Source: Siphonodentalium dalli (taxonomy: Eukaryota > Mollusca > Scaphopoda > Gadilida > Siphonodentaliidae). Taken from it: a stretch of DNA of 64,000 nucleotides. The DNA lies in the NCBI GenBank assembly GCA_032622095.1, contig CP136069.1, positions 68,657,319 to 68,721,318 on the forward strand. The letters run 5' to 3'. This document shows positions 30,063 through 42,445 of the stretch, piece by piece. The position numbers and the translations under genes are program-made. The notes under the pieces are model-generated. The model worked only from the letters and a program-made list of their open reading frames with translations, made no database searches and was not told where the DNA came from. The stretch's first letter is position 1. Each line of letters begins with the position of its first letter.

Positions 30063-30788
30063 TACACGAGACATCAATTTGCTCGCTTAATAGTGTGGTC
30101 GTGGTATGCAAACAGGGGGTTGACCCAGAAGAAATTGGTAAAGAAGCGATCTTGGTGTCATTCAACGCGGGAGAATCTCTGCTACAACATATCCAAAATC
30201 CGCTAAAATCCGCTTTGGGGAAAATCCAGGATCCTAGATGGCGTCCAACATGGCCGCCTTAGTCAAAAGAGACTCTGACTGAGATTAATTTGATTATATT
30301 GAGAACAAATGTTGCCATATGTAAACAAATGTAAACATTTTTGCGAAGGTAAAGTATTATGCCACCTATCTATAGATAAAATGGAACCCCTCGCCGCAGA
30401 TGGCCGCCAAAGTGGCGGCCTAAACTAGAAAATTTGAAGTTTTTGCCTAATATCTTAAAGATAAGTTCCTGTTGTTTGATAATGGTTCAGACTGGCGACT
30501 TTGATTAGTCTTATTCATGTTAATTCAGCATTGGAGCAATGAAAGATACCATAAATGGGGTCCCAGACTCATCTACGCCTTCAAAAATTCGATTTTACGG
30601 AACACGGTATAAAATTTCACAACAATCGCCATTGGGATTCCAGTCATATATCAACAAGAAATGGACTGAACTGTACAATGTAAGTTGGGCATACCATTAT
30701 CTATGAATACTCCAATTCAATGAAACCCAAATTCGCGCTTTGTCTCAAAATGGCGGTCAAAATATGGAAAAAGGCGGATATTTAGAAT

Positions 30789-31060
30789 GGTCGTCGGAGA
30801 GTTAGACCCAGAAGGAATTGGTAAAGAAGCGGTTTTGGTGTCATTCGACGCGGGAGAATCTCATGTATAACATATCCAAAATCCGCTAAAATCCGCTTTG
30901 GGGAAAATTCAGAATTCAAGATGGCGTCCAACATGGTCGCCAATAATAATGAAAATAGCAAATAGGTAGTTATTCACGAAAACCCACTCGACAAAACGCC
31001 AATTCGGCACTTATACACATCAGATTGAAATCAATATGTTTTTATGGGTATGAGTAGCCA
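30789..31060. repeat. Second copy of the outer-arm unit
   Basis: GGTCGTCGGAGAGTTAGACCC, GGTAAAGAAGCGGTTTTGG, CATATCCAAAATCCGCTAAA and AAGATGGCGTCCAACATGG repeat the sequence that starts the element, so the left arm carries a direct duplication that the right arm lacks. Confidence 0.7.
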
Positions 31061-32555
31061 ATCACGATTCAAATTTCTAAGATGGCTACCAAAATGGCCA
31101 CCGAAAATTGTCGAAATATAAGTTTTGCTTAGAGGAAAGCCGAAACAACACTTCGGTTGTGAGCTAACGATGACAGACTCATTAAACATGTTGCCAATAA
31201 TCTACTACCACAATCATTTCAAAGCGTAATGTCCAAACGAAGCAGTATCTACTGCAGGATCCAACACCATGTCCAACACCAATTATTACGAGGGACTATC
31301 CGGAAATTAATTAGAAAGAAATTAAATTGCGCACGAATCTGGATTATTTGAAAACACAGTGCCAATACTTATAACGGCTATTCGGAACAGCAAATATATT
31401 GGCTATAATGGTTTTCCCAGTGATGGCGAAGCAGGAAAGTGGAAAGGACAGGAATGAAGAGCGAATAATCTGGGGTTTACTTAGTGAGTGGGCAAATTGG
31501 TTATCGGAGCTAGGTCGTTTCAAATAAAATTATTTTCTTCAATATCAAGAGGAAAAATTAAAATTCCGTACGTACATTGTATACCCTTCACACTCCATGT
31601 GACAATTCCGTGTCATGCGACTGTGGGTATATACATGTGGATAGATACATTCTAGTAAATATATAGACGCACCGATATCTACTACACATTGAGTGAATTT
31701 GATCAATGATATGTAGACACAATGTGCGCCACGGCTGGATCTGATCCGTAGGCGTAAACGTACCAACAATTTAGCTTGGTGAACTGGTATTTCAAGGTTG
31801 TCATTGGATAGAAATGCCACATGAACAGAGTGATCAACAACATGTTTGTCAAAGGAATGTGAACAATGAACATGTTCTTTTCCGGATGCAAGACAATCAA
31901 ACTGCCACATAAGGCTTTCATCCATGCTGATCAGAGCACGACATAATAATACAAATTAATGACATGAAAACTATCTCATGCAGACGACGTACTCTAGACC
32001 TACATCCAATGTCATTTCCTACTAACTTTTACTTTGTACAGACGGTTTCGAGTTTTGAAAATCACGCTTGTCCAAGAAGACCTCCACATACTTACCGAGT
32101 CGATGTGTAAACAATGTATGGTGATAGTTTCCTCATACATATATGTATTTGACACACGTATTTTCTAGGACATAAGACATCACCATTTACCGGAGAGTTG
32201 ATATCTGGGAATAGATCAGAGTAAAACCACTTTTCGTACATGTCGAAATGGGGAATCCATGGGCTACATTTAGTTCCAGCTAGTTCCAAAAATGTGCGGA
32301 AATTTATAGTCATTATGTTTTACTTTCGATGGAAACCGTCCAACTAAAGAGTTTTTTTCAGTGTATCTCAACCTAGCTATAAATCGGACACGTTCCTATT
32401 TTGGTAACCTTCTTATGAGGTTGGAGAATATGATTTTTCATACATAGTCTAGATTAAACAATACTGTATTCAATAAGAGATGAATATGTACCTAAAATCT
32501 TTTAAACTAAAGGAATCAAAGAGCAAATATCCTATTGTTGTCGGAGGGCCATACT
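31061..32555. other. Left-arm segment without a mirror copy
   Basis: I could not find a reverse complement in the right arm. Minus-strand frames of 126 and 73 aa occur without recognisable domains. Confidence 0.4.
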
Positions 32556-33985
32556 AGTCCGGGAGATATTGGTCGACCTCTGCAACTCTGCACCCCCCCC
32601 CCCCCCCAGGACTTAACTTCACCCCACTAATTTTCTTCCTTAAGGTCTACTCTAATTTTTTTCACTTGTTAACAAGAAAACAAAGTGGCCGCAGAGACTC
32701 CAGACAAGATGGCGTCCATCATGGCGGCCATTTTTTTTAAATGCACCAGGTCTCTTTGATCGCCATTATAGTAAAGATGATAGTACATGCGGTATTTTTT
32801 TCCGCTCGATTCGTTATGCTAATGTACAACCCTTACAAATTTGCCAAAAATCCGACACCAGAATCCAATATGGCGGCCAAGGTGGCCGCCGAAATGTGAA
32901 AATATGCTATTTTTCTGACATGTTACCACCTTTCGTTTGTCTCTGTGAGAAACTGTTTGAACTTTTGCGTCATGTTATATATTTATCATATAGAGGAGTC
33001 ATTGGCGAACACATGGGGACCATAATATGCATTCATTGCGGGATATTTTTGTCCGATATCACGTTTTCCCCAAATGCCGGTATCATAGGTCAAAGCCGAA
33101 TCTCCGTTAATAACGCGATGTTATGTTTCGAATCAATGAATATTATTGCTATTATAACAACATCCATGCATATATATTTGCAGGAGATACTCGAGCTAGG
33201 ATTCCTCTTATAACTGAGTTGAGGAATATTTACCCAAATCCAAGATGGCGGCCAAAATGGCCACCAGAAATAAAAAATCGCCGAAAATCGCTGATTTTAA
33301 CATCAGTGAGCATTATTGTCATGATAACTCCACACCTGCTTACTATTGTAAGTTGGGAACACTTAGGCGAAGAACTTTCCTTGTACCATATCCAAATAAA
33401 AGTCCCCCAAATCCAAAATGGCGCCCACAATGGCGGACAGATTTTGAACAATCACCGAAATTCCCTCATATTCACATCATTGGGCATTATTGTCGAGACA
33501 ACTCCATCCATGCGTACAGTTGAGTTGGAAATACTGAGGTGAAGTAATTACCTTACATCTCGTGCAAGAAATGGTTTTCCAAATCAAAGATGGCGGCCAA
33601 AATGGCGACCGAAATATGAAAACACGCCTACATTCCTTACTTTCTTAGGATGGGCGTTATTGTTTCGCGATTTCTACCCACCATTACATGTTGATATGTA
33701 TGAATTATCCATTAGGGTTTGGCAAGTGATACCTACAGTCAATATGGCGGCCAAACTGGCGGGCAGAAATGGAAAAGAAGCCTATATTATCACATACTAA
33801 TTTCAACTTTTTGATTTGTATAAACGAAACGGTACATAATATAAGCCATATATTAGTTCCAATGTAAGTCGTAGCATTTTGGAAGGATGAAAACCCACAA
33901 TCGCAATGTGGCATTTCAAAATTCATTCTCTACTAAGGGCTCATACTGGCCGTAACCATATATAAGTGCGCCGAATAGTCATATT
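32556..33985. repeat. Inner left arm of the giant foldback
   Basis: Units of roughly 170 bp are each marked by a pair of ATGGCGGCC-like motifs (near 32705, 32870, 33245, 33417, 33590, 33743). It reads as the reverse complement of 36076-37520. A C-run lies at about 32590-32607, mirrored by a G-run near 37473. Confidence 0.85.
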
Positions 33986-36075
33986 ATGACTTCCAAGAAT
34001 CAAAACAACAGTACCTGAGCTTATTCAGAATTGCCACATTCAGCATTATCTAGACTTGTTTCCGTCTCTTCGTCAGATTAATCTATCTCACCCACAACAA
34101 CAGTTCACTACTCTTCTTTGTAGGAGTGTGCCACTAATCGGAATGTTTCAAACAATACATATTCCGGTGTCCAGCTCACGTGTTGGTTTCGAAAGCTTGG
34201 AATTCTTAGCGAGCTTCATTCGTGGTATAGCTTATGGTATAATTCAGATGCTACATATGTGGTATATGCGTCATCTTGTGCGATACACTATAAAGGTATT
34301 CGGTCGATGCGTATACTAGCTTTCAGAAGAACCTATCTATCTGCGTATTGTCAGCTTTGGTGACCTAATGGGGATAACAACGTGTACACCTGGTGATCTT
34401 CCCAAACAGCCACTTCTCAATATATGGTTCATCAATTCACATACTCATCTAATGCACTGACGTACCCGGACAACTTCTGTATATGGCTTCGAATGTTGAA
34501 AGCCCGACCTTTGATGAATGCATTTCTGCTAAAGCGTAGAAGACCATAATGCATAATATACCCAAACTCCTTGAACATGATCATAAGAACAAGCTTGTTG
34601 GCGTCCAGCAATCGTCTCACCGAACAGATCCAAGCAGATGATAACAATACACACTGTGCTAGTTTGTGGGTATGTGTCATGATAGTGGAAATGAAATTGG
34701 ACTATCAATGCACCGCCCCTTATTTTGTTATGTTTTAGATTCAGACAGGATCTCATGTGTGGCTTTGCTTTCCTTGTATGCTAAGATTGTATGTTCCCAT
34801 CCGTTTGGAAGCCGTTCTTAAACAACTGGACCAGGAGTATGCCATTGGCTACTGCTGTATAAGCCCCACCAAGACTGGGGTGTAGTCTTAACGGCGATAC
34901 CTTTGATAGTTGGTTGATATGTCATACTCACGCTGGGTGGTATGGTTCAAGAAAGTACAAATGCCATCAACAAAAGGGTGAAATGTTCAACGCGAAGAAC
35001 ATCCAGACTCCAGAGGAATGTTACGTTGATGAGCTCTTGCATTCAGTTCAACAAACGTTGGTACACCAAGTGATTTCTTGGTAACATCACCAATGCGACC
35101 ATTTTCCTGCATGAGACATTAACTACTATATTCTAAAGTTATATATATATAAAGCTATATGATCATAAAGGTCGCGTTCACCAACGGCCACAGCCATTGC
35201 CATCGAGACTGTAAATTGTTCTTTAAATACATAGTGAAATAAATGCACCACAGTTCCTGACATTTTCTTGAATAATACCGCCCACATACTGACACTAACC
35301 CCCGAGATAGGACAACAAAACACGCATACATTCATGCTATAAAGACATTATCCTTTAGTCCATCCGACTGTTTTGAGGGAGGCATATTATTATCCAGACA
35401 AAAGTGTACGTAGTTGAATCAGAAAGGCTTAGAAACGGATGTGGAATACAACCTTACCACACCAAATAAAACCGACACGCATTACATTCGATATCTTAAA
35501 CATGCACCAGGTGTAGGGGTGATGTATACAGTGGCCCATTTCATTCCCACTATCATGGCGCATGTCCACATACTAGCACCGCGAGCATTGTTCTTCTCTG
35601 CTGGGAGATATTCGACGAGACAACTGCGGGGCGTCACACAGTTTGCTTCTGATAATGGTCAAGAAGTGTGGGTAGTCTGTACACTAGGGTCTTCTCCTTA
35701 GAAGATATACATCTGTCCAAGGGAATAAGACAGCTAGCAACCTTCGAAACACTGTCGAAGTTGTCCACATATGCCAATGCGTTCGCTGAGTTTGTGAGTT
35801 GACGAACCATCTATTGAGAAGTGACTAGCTAACTGGTTCGCCAGGTGTACATGTCGTTATCCCATGGGGTATGAGACACGTACATAGAGATGACCTTCTG
35901 TAAGCTAGACACCGGAAAATGAATTGTTTGAAACGTTATGATTAGAGGGACCCTACTCCCAGGAAGTGGTGAATACTTTGTCGGTGTGAGCGACCTAGAT
36001 TTATCAGACAAAGAAATGGAAGCTGGTCCAGACGTGACGTGGCAAATCAGAATCTGTTATCAGGTAATTGTTCTG
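33986..36075. other. Core of the giant foldback
   Basis: Weaker inverted similarity continues inward. 34385-34500 pairs with about 35750-35865 (TGTACACCTGG, CACTTCTCAATA, GACAACTTC), and 34655-34720 with about 35520-35585 (CATGATAGTGG-AATGAAA, CTAG-A-TGTG). The centre is near 35100. Frames such as 34680-34432 (minus) and 35414-35701 (plus) are diverged versions of one sequence and look non-functional. Confidence 0.55.
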
Positions 36076-37520
36076 ATATAACTATTCGGCGCACCTACGC
36101 TTACGGCCATTATCGGAGCTAAGTGGAGACTGGATTTCGAAATGCCACATCGCGATATTAATTGTGGTGTTTCATATTTCCAGAAGGATACGAGCTATGT
36201 TATGCGTTTTGATACCTTTAAGTTGAACTAGTAGATGGTTTATGTACAGTTTCATCCATACATACCGATATTATGACAACAAGTTGAAATTAATATGTGA
36301 AAATATCGATTTCTTTTCAATTTCTAGCCGCCAATTTAGCAGCGATCTTGGCTGTGAGTATCAATTGCCAAACCCTAATGAATACTTCATGTCACTGTTC
36401 CATATCAACATGTAATGGTGGATAGAAATCGCGAAACAATAACGCCCATCGTAAGAAAGTAAAGGAATGTAGGCGTGTTTTCAAATATCGGTCGCCATTT
36501 TGGCCGCCATCTTTGATTTGGAAAACCATTTCTTGCATGAGATGTAAGGTAATTACTTCACCTCAGTATTTCCAACTCAACTGTACGCATGGATGGATTT
36601 GTCTCGACAATAATGCCCAATGATGTGAATATGAGGGAATTTCGGTGATTTTTCAAAATCTGTCCGCCATTGTGGGCGCCATTTTGGATTTTGGGGACTT
36701 TTATTTGGATATGGTACAAGAAAAGTTCTTCGCCTAAGTGTTCCCAACTTACAATAGTACGCAGGTGTGGAGTTGTCATGACAATAATGCTCACTGATGT
36801 TAAAATCAGCGATTTTCGACGATTTTTTATTTCTGGTAGCCATTTTGGCCGCCATCTTGGATTTGGGTAAATATTCCTCAACTCAGGTATAAGAGGAATC
36901 CTAGCTCGAGTATCTCCTGCAAATATATATGCATAGGTGTTGTTATAATAGCAATAACATTCATTGATTCGAAACATAACATCGCGTTGTTAACGGAGAT
37001 TCGGCTTTGACCTATGATACCGGCATTTGGGAAAACGTGATATCGGACAAAAATATCCAGCAATGAATGCATATTATGGTCCCCATGTGTTCGCCTATGA
37101 CCCCTCTATATGATAAATGTATAACATTTTCCCACAGAGACAAACGAAAGGTGGTAACATGTCAGAAAAATAGCATATTTTCACATTTCGGCGGCCATCT
37201 TGGCCGCCATATTGGATTCTGGTGTCGGATTTTTGGCTAATTTGTAAGGGTTGTATATTAGTATAACGAATCGAGCGGAAAACAAGACCGCATGTGCTAT
37301 CATCTTTACTATAATGGCGATCAAAGATACCTGGTGCATTTAAAAAAAATGGCCGCCATGGTGGACGCCATCTTGTCTGGAGTCTCTGCGGCCACATTTT
37401 GTTCTTGTTAACAAGTGAAAAAAATTAGATTAGACCTTAAGGAAGAAAATTAGTGGGGTGAAGTTAAGTCCTGGGGGGGGGGAGTGCAGAGGTCGACCAA
37501 TATCTCCTGGACTATACTGG
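36076..37520. repeat. Inner right arm of the giant foldback
   Basis: It reads as the reverse complement of 32556-33985 with scattered substitutions. Two 139-aa frames, one in each arm, differ at about eleven residues, which reflects recent arm similarity rather than coding. Confidence 0.85.
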
Positions 37521-39009
37521 ATGCCACATCGGATCTTAAAGTTTTCCAAAGCTGATTTTATAAGATATCCGATAGGGTATTCTGAAGTCAACATCGATCT
37601 CTGCTTACTTACTCTGGATCAACCTCTCAACTATCGAGACCGTGTACCGTAAGTGAAACGAAATGATGGCCGAGCCCGAATAGTTAATATTTCGTCGCAT
37701 CAGTGCTATAATGTCGTAACCCATATTTTCAACTTTCCGAGAAAATGAAGGTTGAAGTTTTCAGACAACATTTCTCCTAATGTTGACAAAGCATGACGTA
37801 TTGTTGTATTTATCCCAATTAAAACTGACATTAGCTGTCCATTGAACCACAATTTTTTCTGTTTACTCCCTCGTTTTCTTTTAAAAAGCAATAACTTGTA
37901 TGGAGATACGACCTTTTGCGTACGCCAACGACGATTGGTTTCCGTGCTATAATGATGTTGTGCTAATGAATGCAAATTAAACTAAATATGGTGGCAATCG
38001 TACGTGTTTATGAACTAAAGAGTGCTTATTCTACATTATGAAAATTCAACCAAATGATCACGTGACTAACATGGAGATACGACCATATAGCACACATTTT
38101 AGAATTTACAAACACAAAACAGAAGTCGCGTGAACAACCTGAAGCATCCGATTAGATGCTGTTGAACATACGACCTTATAGCACGAATAATTGTAAAGAT
38201 AGCTGGAGATCCATTTGTGTCACTGGTTTGTGAGAATATTTTCCATCCAATGCAAAAACAGTTTGGCCATCGGATTGTATTTTTTCTCACGATTCGAATG
38301 ATATCAAATACTCATTTCCCGCCAAAATGGAGGAGTTACGACATTATAGCACTGATGCGACGAAATTTTGCCAACCCGCGGGAAGCCACCAAAAAGATTG
38401 AAAATAAATAGTTTTGACGTATATTAGCCACATAGATTAGCCAACAGTTACTATCAACTGCATCCACCACTCACAACTTCGATTATATGACAAGCTGGGC
38501 AGAGTCTACCATTTTCGTTTTGGAAGCCATATTAGTTAAAACTTATTGTTTCTTTTGGTCGATTTGAGATGGAATGTTCACAAATAAAAGAAACGCTCAA
38601 TTATTTTGTAGACAAGATCTGCTCATCCCTAAATATCAAATGTGACCAGAGCCCCAAAGCCGATTTTGGTTAAATTTCATACCGCATTCGTTAGAACTTA
38701 TTAGTGAAGGACCGGAGTAAACTATGACCTAAACGATTAGACATGTTATTGCTGGAATGATCAGTTGACACGACCATTGAAATATTATACCCATTGTTTC
38801 CCAGTTTAGAGAGCAATAAGTGATAAACAGAAGTGATAGAAAATAGTATTTTTCACATCGGGTGGCCATTTTGGCAGCATTTTGGGTACTGATTTTTAAG
38901 TTTTTCCATAGAGCTAGCATAATGGCATCATAAAGAGGTATACATTCGTATTTATTTAGTCAATTTCATTCACCAACCACTACTTATAATGGATTGAATG
39001 ACACTGTGG
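37521..39009. other. Right-arm segment without a mirror copy
   Basis: Contains GAGATACGACC-type repeats (near 37902, 38071, 38160) and phrases such as CGACCATATAGCAC and CGACCTTATAGCAC. No gene recognised. Confidence 0.4.
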
Positions 39010-39707
39010 TCAATATCCGCCATTTTCCATACTTTGGCCGCCATTTTGGCAGCCATTTTGAGACATAGCGCCAATTTGGGTTTCATTGAATTGGAGTATT
39101 CATAGATAATGGTATGCTGAACTTACATTGCACAGTTCTGTCCATTTCTTGTTGATATATGACTGGCATCCCAATGGCGATTTTGTGGAATTTTATACCG
39201 CGTTCTGTAAAATCGAATTTGTGAGGGTGTGGATGAGTATGGGACCCCATTTATGTTATCTTTCATTGCTCCAATACTGAATTAACACGAATAAGACTAA
39301 TCAAAATAGTCAGTCTCAACCATTATCAAACAACAGGAACTGATATTTAAGATATTAGGCAAAAACTTCAAATTTTCGATTTTAGGCCGCCATTGTGCCG
39401 GCCATCTGGAACGAGGGGTTCCATTTTTTGCCATAAACAGGTTGTATAATATTTTATCTTCGCAAAAATGTATACATTTGTATACATATGACAACATTTG
39501 TTCTCACTATAATCGATTTAATCTCAGTCAGAGTCTCTTTTGACTAACAGCAGCCATGTTGGACGCCATCTTGGATCCTGAATTTTCCCCAAAGCGGATT
39601 TTAGCGGATTTTGGATATGTTATACACGAGATTCTCCCGCGCCGAATGACACCAAAACCGTTTCTTTACCTATTTCTTCTGGGTCCAACCCTCCGACGAC
39701 CACACTA

Positions 39708-39795
39708 TAAGGGAGAACCACCCATATATGGTCGCGTACGTCCCTGTCCTGTAGATGCTCACTGGGTGGCACCGCACGAAAATGCAAGTTTTTTT
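39708..39795. repeat. Fragment of the 26.4-kb array family
   Basis: AAGGGAGAACCACCCATATATGG is the reverse of the array's end, and CTGGGTGGCACCGCACGAAAATGCAAG matches its units. It abuts the right end of the giant foldback. Confidence 0.65.
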
Positions 39796-40439
39796 TCTGG
39801 GGACCTGTGCATGGAGTCTGTATATTAAGTATTGCAACTATTGATCGAATTTATTTCATGATTTCAGGAACATGCAATGAGAAATTATATATTGGCCACG
39901 TGCAGTGCATGGCATTCGTGAATCACGTGCATGGTCGATCGGCGCAGTAGGCCTATACTTTAGGCCTATACGTACGTGGCGTAAATAATGTACTACATAT
40001 TATATAGAAGAAAATGCGATATATTTCTCTTTGGATTTGTGAAATATTGACAATGAAAAGAACTTCAATCAGAACCTGTTATTCCAATGGATTGATTGCG
40101 TCCCCAGTGACCAGTGATATTTGCCGATATTGGACTTGAGGCTCGTAACACTAAAGGTACGAACGAGTTAATGTACATAATTTTATTCAAGATATTTCAC
40201 ATTTTGCATCCAAGATGTCTGCGCCCATCAGTTGGATTATTTTACAAACGCCAACGAATATCATTGCTTGATGTAGGAGTTGTGATGTATGACAACTACC
40301 TCATTACAATTTACTTGCATTATTAATGAAAATGTGACTAAAATAACATCCACAATGCACACAACGAAATTATAATCCTGCATCCTTTCGAAAGTAAACA
40401 TTGTCAGGTCTGGCAATTCACAATTAATTATCACTATCA
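39796..40439. other. Intergenic sequence
   Basis: TAGGCCTATA repeats near 39950; otherwise no recognised gene or element. Confidence 0.35.
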
Positions 40440-41415
40440 CAGGTCAGGCACATCCTGAATTCCACTATTAATATTATAGTGGTATATGCACACCGTATAA
40501 TCAATCGGAAGATGTTTCGGGCCAACGCGGATGTTTTTGACAGACAACGAAGGTGCGACGTCATTTTCATGCGTTGATTCTGGAGTGCATGGACATCGGC
40601 ATGCTTAGTTCAGTAAACTAAACGAAAACACCTTAACGAGCAAAGCTCTGGTTTCCGTTTAGTTTCTTAACACCAAAATGCATTCTCCATAATGTATTTG
40701 GATATTGGAAAGATGAAATTTTATGCCTTTGACCTGACTTGGACGAAACAAATGGGGTAAACTTGTCAACTAATACGTATAGTCGTATATATACAAAGAT
40801 CAAGCCGATTGGCCGACTTATATGATTTTGAGAGCGAAAAACAAACATCGAAAAGTGTAAACAAACCCGATTCCCCAGTCAAATTGACTGTGGCCTAGAT
40901 ATTTTACAACGCTGACACCCTGAAATAAACACCCAAATATAACGCAAAATTCAAACAATTCGTAACGGAGTCTTACCCTGATCGATAGAGAATACATGTA
41001 ATCGTGCAAATATATTGTTCTAAACAGCACACACACACTTTAATTCGCAATTAAGAAGGTATTTATCGAAGCATAATTTGTGTTTACATCAGACTAATTT
41101 AAGCACGTGACATTTTGGTTGTTACAATTTCAGGAATACGGGTCAAATGCGGCTCAGTCGGATACGAAACGAACACCGGTAAACACTAGTGTCATAACTT
41201 GATTCAGTCTTTGTGTGATACACTCCGTCATATTTAGTTTGTAATTTTCTTTGACGTCAACGCGGGAATGCGTATTGTAGCATATTAACCCATGGTTAGG
41301 GCATATTGATATGCTTATTAAAGCAAACTGTTTATACATACACGGCATGCATAAATTTGTGAAACAGATATATGCTTTGCAAAAGTTCTTGGTCACTGCA
41401 ACATACCATTTTAAC

Positions 41416-41520
41416 TCATTCAGTGCCGGTGACGTATAATGTCGTTTATATACATATATACGTCGCCCGAAAAGCGCCAACCATTTGCCGGCGACGTACG
41501 TCGCCCAGAACATCTCGTTT
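41416..41520. repeat. piggyBac-like terminus with CGTCGCC repeats
   Basis: TTAACTCATTCAGTGCCGGTGACG has the TTAA plus CxxTTxxxTGCCG form of piggyBac-like ends. Imperfect inverted CGACGTA/TACGTCGCC words follow. The opposite end was not located. Confidence 0.4.
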
Positions 41521-41819
41521 AAAGCATGATCTACTGTGTGAAAAACTCATAATTTAATTATTGGTGTACATGTTTAAAACACTGCGGATTACAAGTTCCA
41601 TCTTGGCAGAAATTTCATCGGGGGAGGGGGTGAGGGTGTGTGATGTGTTTATACGCGCATGCGCAGATCCGACTTGTAAACCATGGCGTAGCTGAGCATA
41701 TCTCCGTTCAAAGGACGTATCGTGCAGCTCCGTCAGTTGAGGCATTCGGGATATATAGAGCCTGAAATCTGCAAGACTGTCAGCGAGTAAATAAATACAT
41801 TTTTCATTTTTTTGTTTTG

Positions 41820-42005
41820 TTTTGTTTTGTTTTTTTTTGGCAGCCTTTGCATGACTATTTTTTTTTATCACGTAACGGACCAAAATAACATTCGATCACG
41901 TTTTCAATAATCTGGCAGACATAACTACTCAATATTGATTCATCTTATTAGACGTTATGTGGTTTTGTGTGTATTTTTTCCTTAAAAAAATAGTTCTGCA
42001 AATTA
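41820..42005. repeat. Diverged copy of the 16440-16635 repeat, after a (TTTTG)n tract
   Basis: Begins after (TTTTG)n and GGCAGCC-TTTGCA. Shares the T-run, GGACCAAAATAACA, TTCAATAATCTG, GATTCATCTT and TTCTGCAAATTATGG. Confidence 0.5.
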
Positions 42006-42314
42006 TGGAAATGAAAAAAATGTGTGAGGTAGTCCGTACCGGCAGTATATATATACACGTTATTGAAACATAAAAGTATAAAACATCTGTACTCAGTCTT
42101 CGTTGTTCTCGCACACGGCCATATTCACACACTTACCACTTGACAAACTCCAGCCCAAACTCCGGGCAGAGTTATCTCCCATCGCTCCGCTGAGATACTA
42201 TACTGTCATAATGACATTAATTGGTTAGAAATTCTTACGTGTTTTAGTTCTTGTTTTAGGATTAAAATTGTCTATGTCTGGCTCATTCATATTGTTCTTA
42301 TATATCAATACCGA

Positions 42315-42445
42315 AAGATAGTGCTGTACCGATTATTGGCATCGGCTATCCGATCGGGACGACATATGTGATGTCGGCAAGATATCGGTATCGGCAAAAT
42401 TTAGTCTCCTGACCGATATTGTCAACCGATACATGTCGCGTCCTT
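42315..42445. repeat. CCGATA-rich repeat
   Basis: ACCGATTATTGGCATCGGC, TATCGGTATCGGC and GACCGATATTGTCAACCGAT form interleaved inverted words, in the style of subterminal repeats of many hAT-derived elements. No ends resolved. Confidence 0.4.

Larger units (their letters stand above)
30091..39707. mobile_element. Giant foldback element, 9.6 kb
   Basis: TAGTGTGGTCG at the left end faces CGACCACACTA at the right end, each bordered outside by TAA. Outer arms (30091-30788 and 39010-39707) are about 700-bp reverse complements. Inner arms (about 32556-33985 and 36076-37520) are about 1.4-kb reverse complements that appear over 90 percent identical. Part of the outer unit is repeated in the left arm (30789-31060). 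The two stretches between outer and inner arms (31061-32555, 37521-39009) do not obviously match. Arms are dominated by ATGGCGGCC-type motifs. No intact transposase was found. Confidence 0.8.

Noticed and set aside
33123-36977. Pair of 139-aa ORFs, one in each arm of the giant foldback
   Set aside because: They are mirror images of the same repeat units; frames in two phases are equally preserved, which indicates recent duplication, not coding selection.
41154-41513. 119-aa minus-strand ORF
   Set aside because: No recognisable motif; it overlaps the CGTCGCC repeat near a piggyBac-like end inside an insertion.
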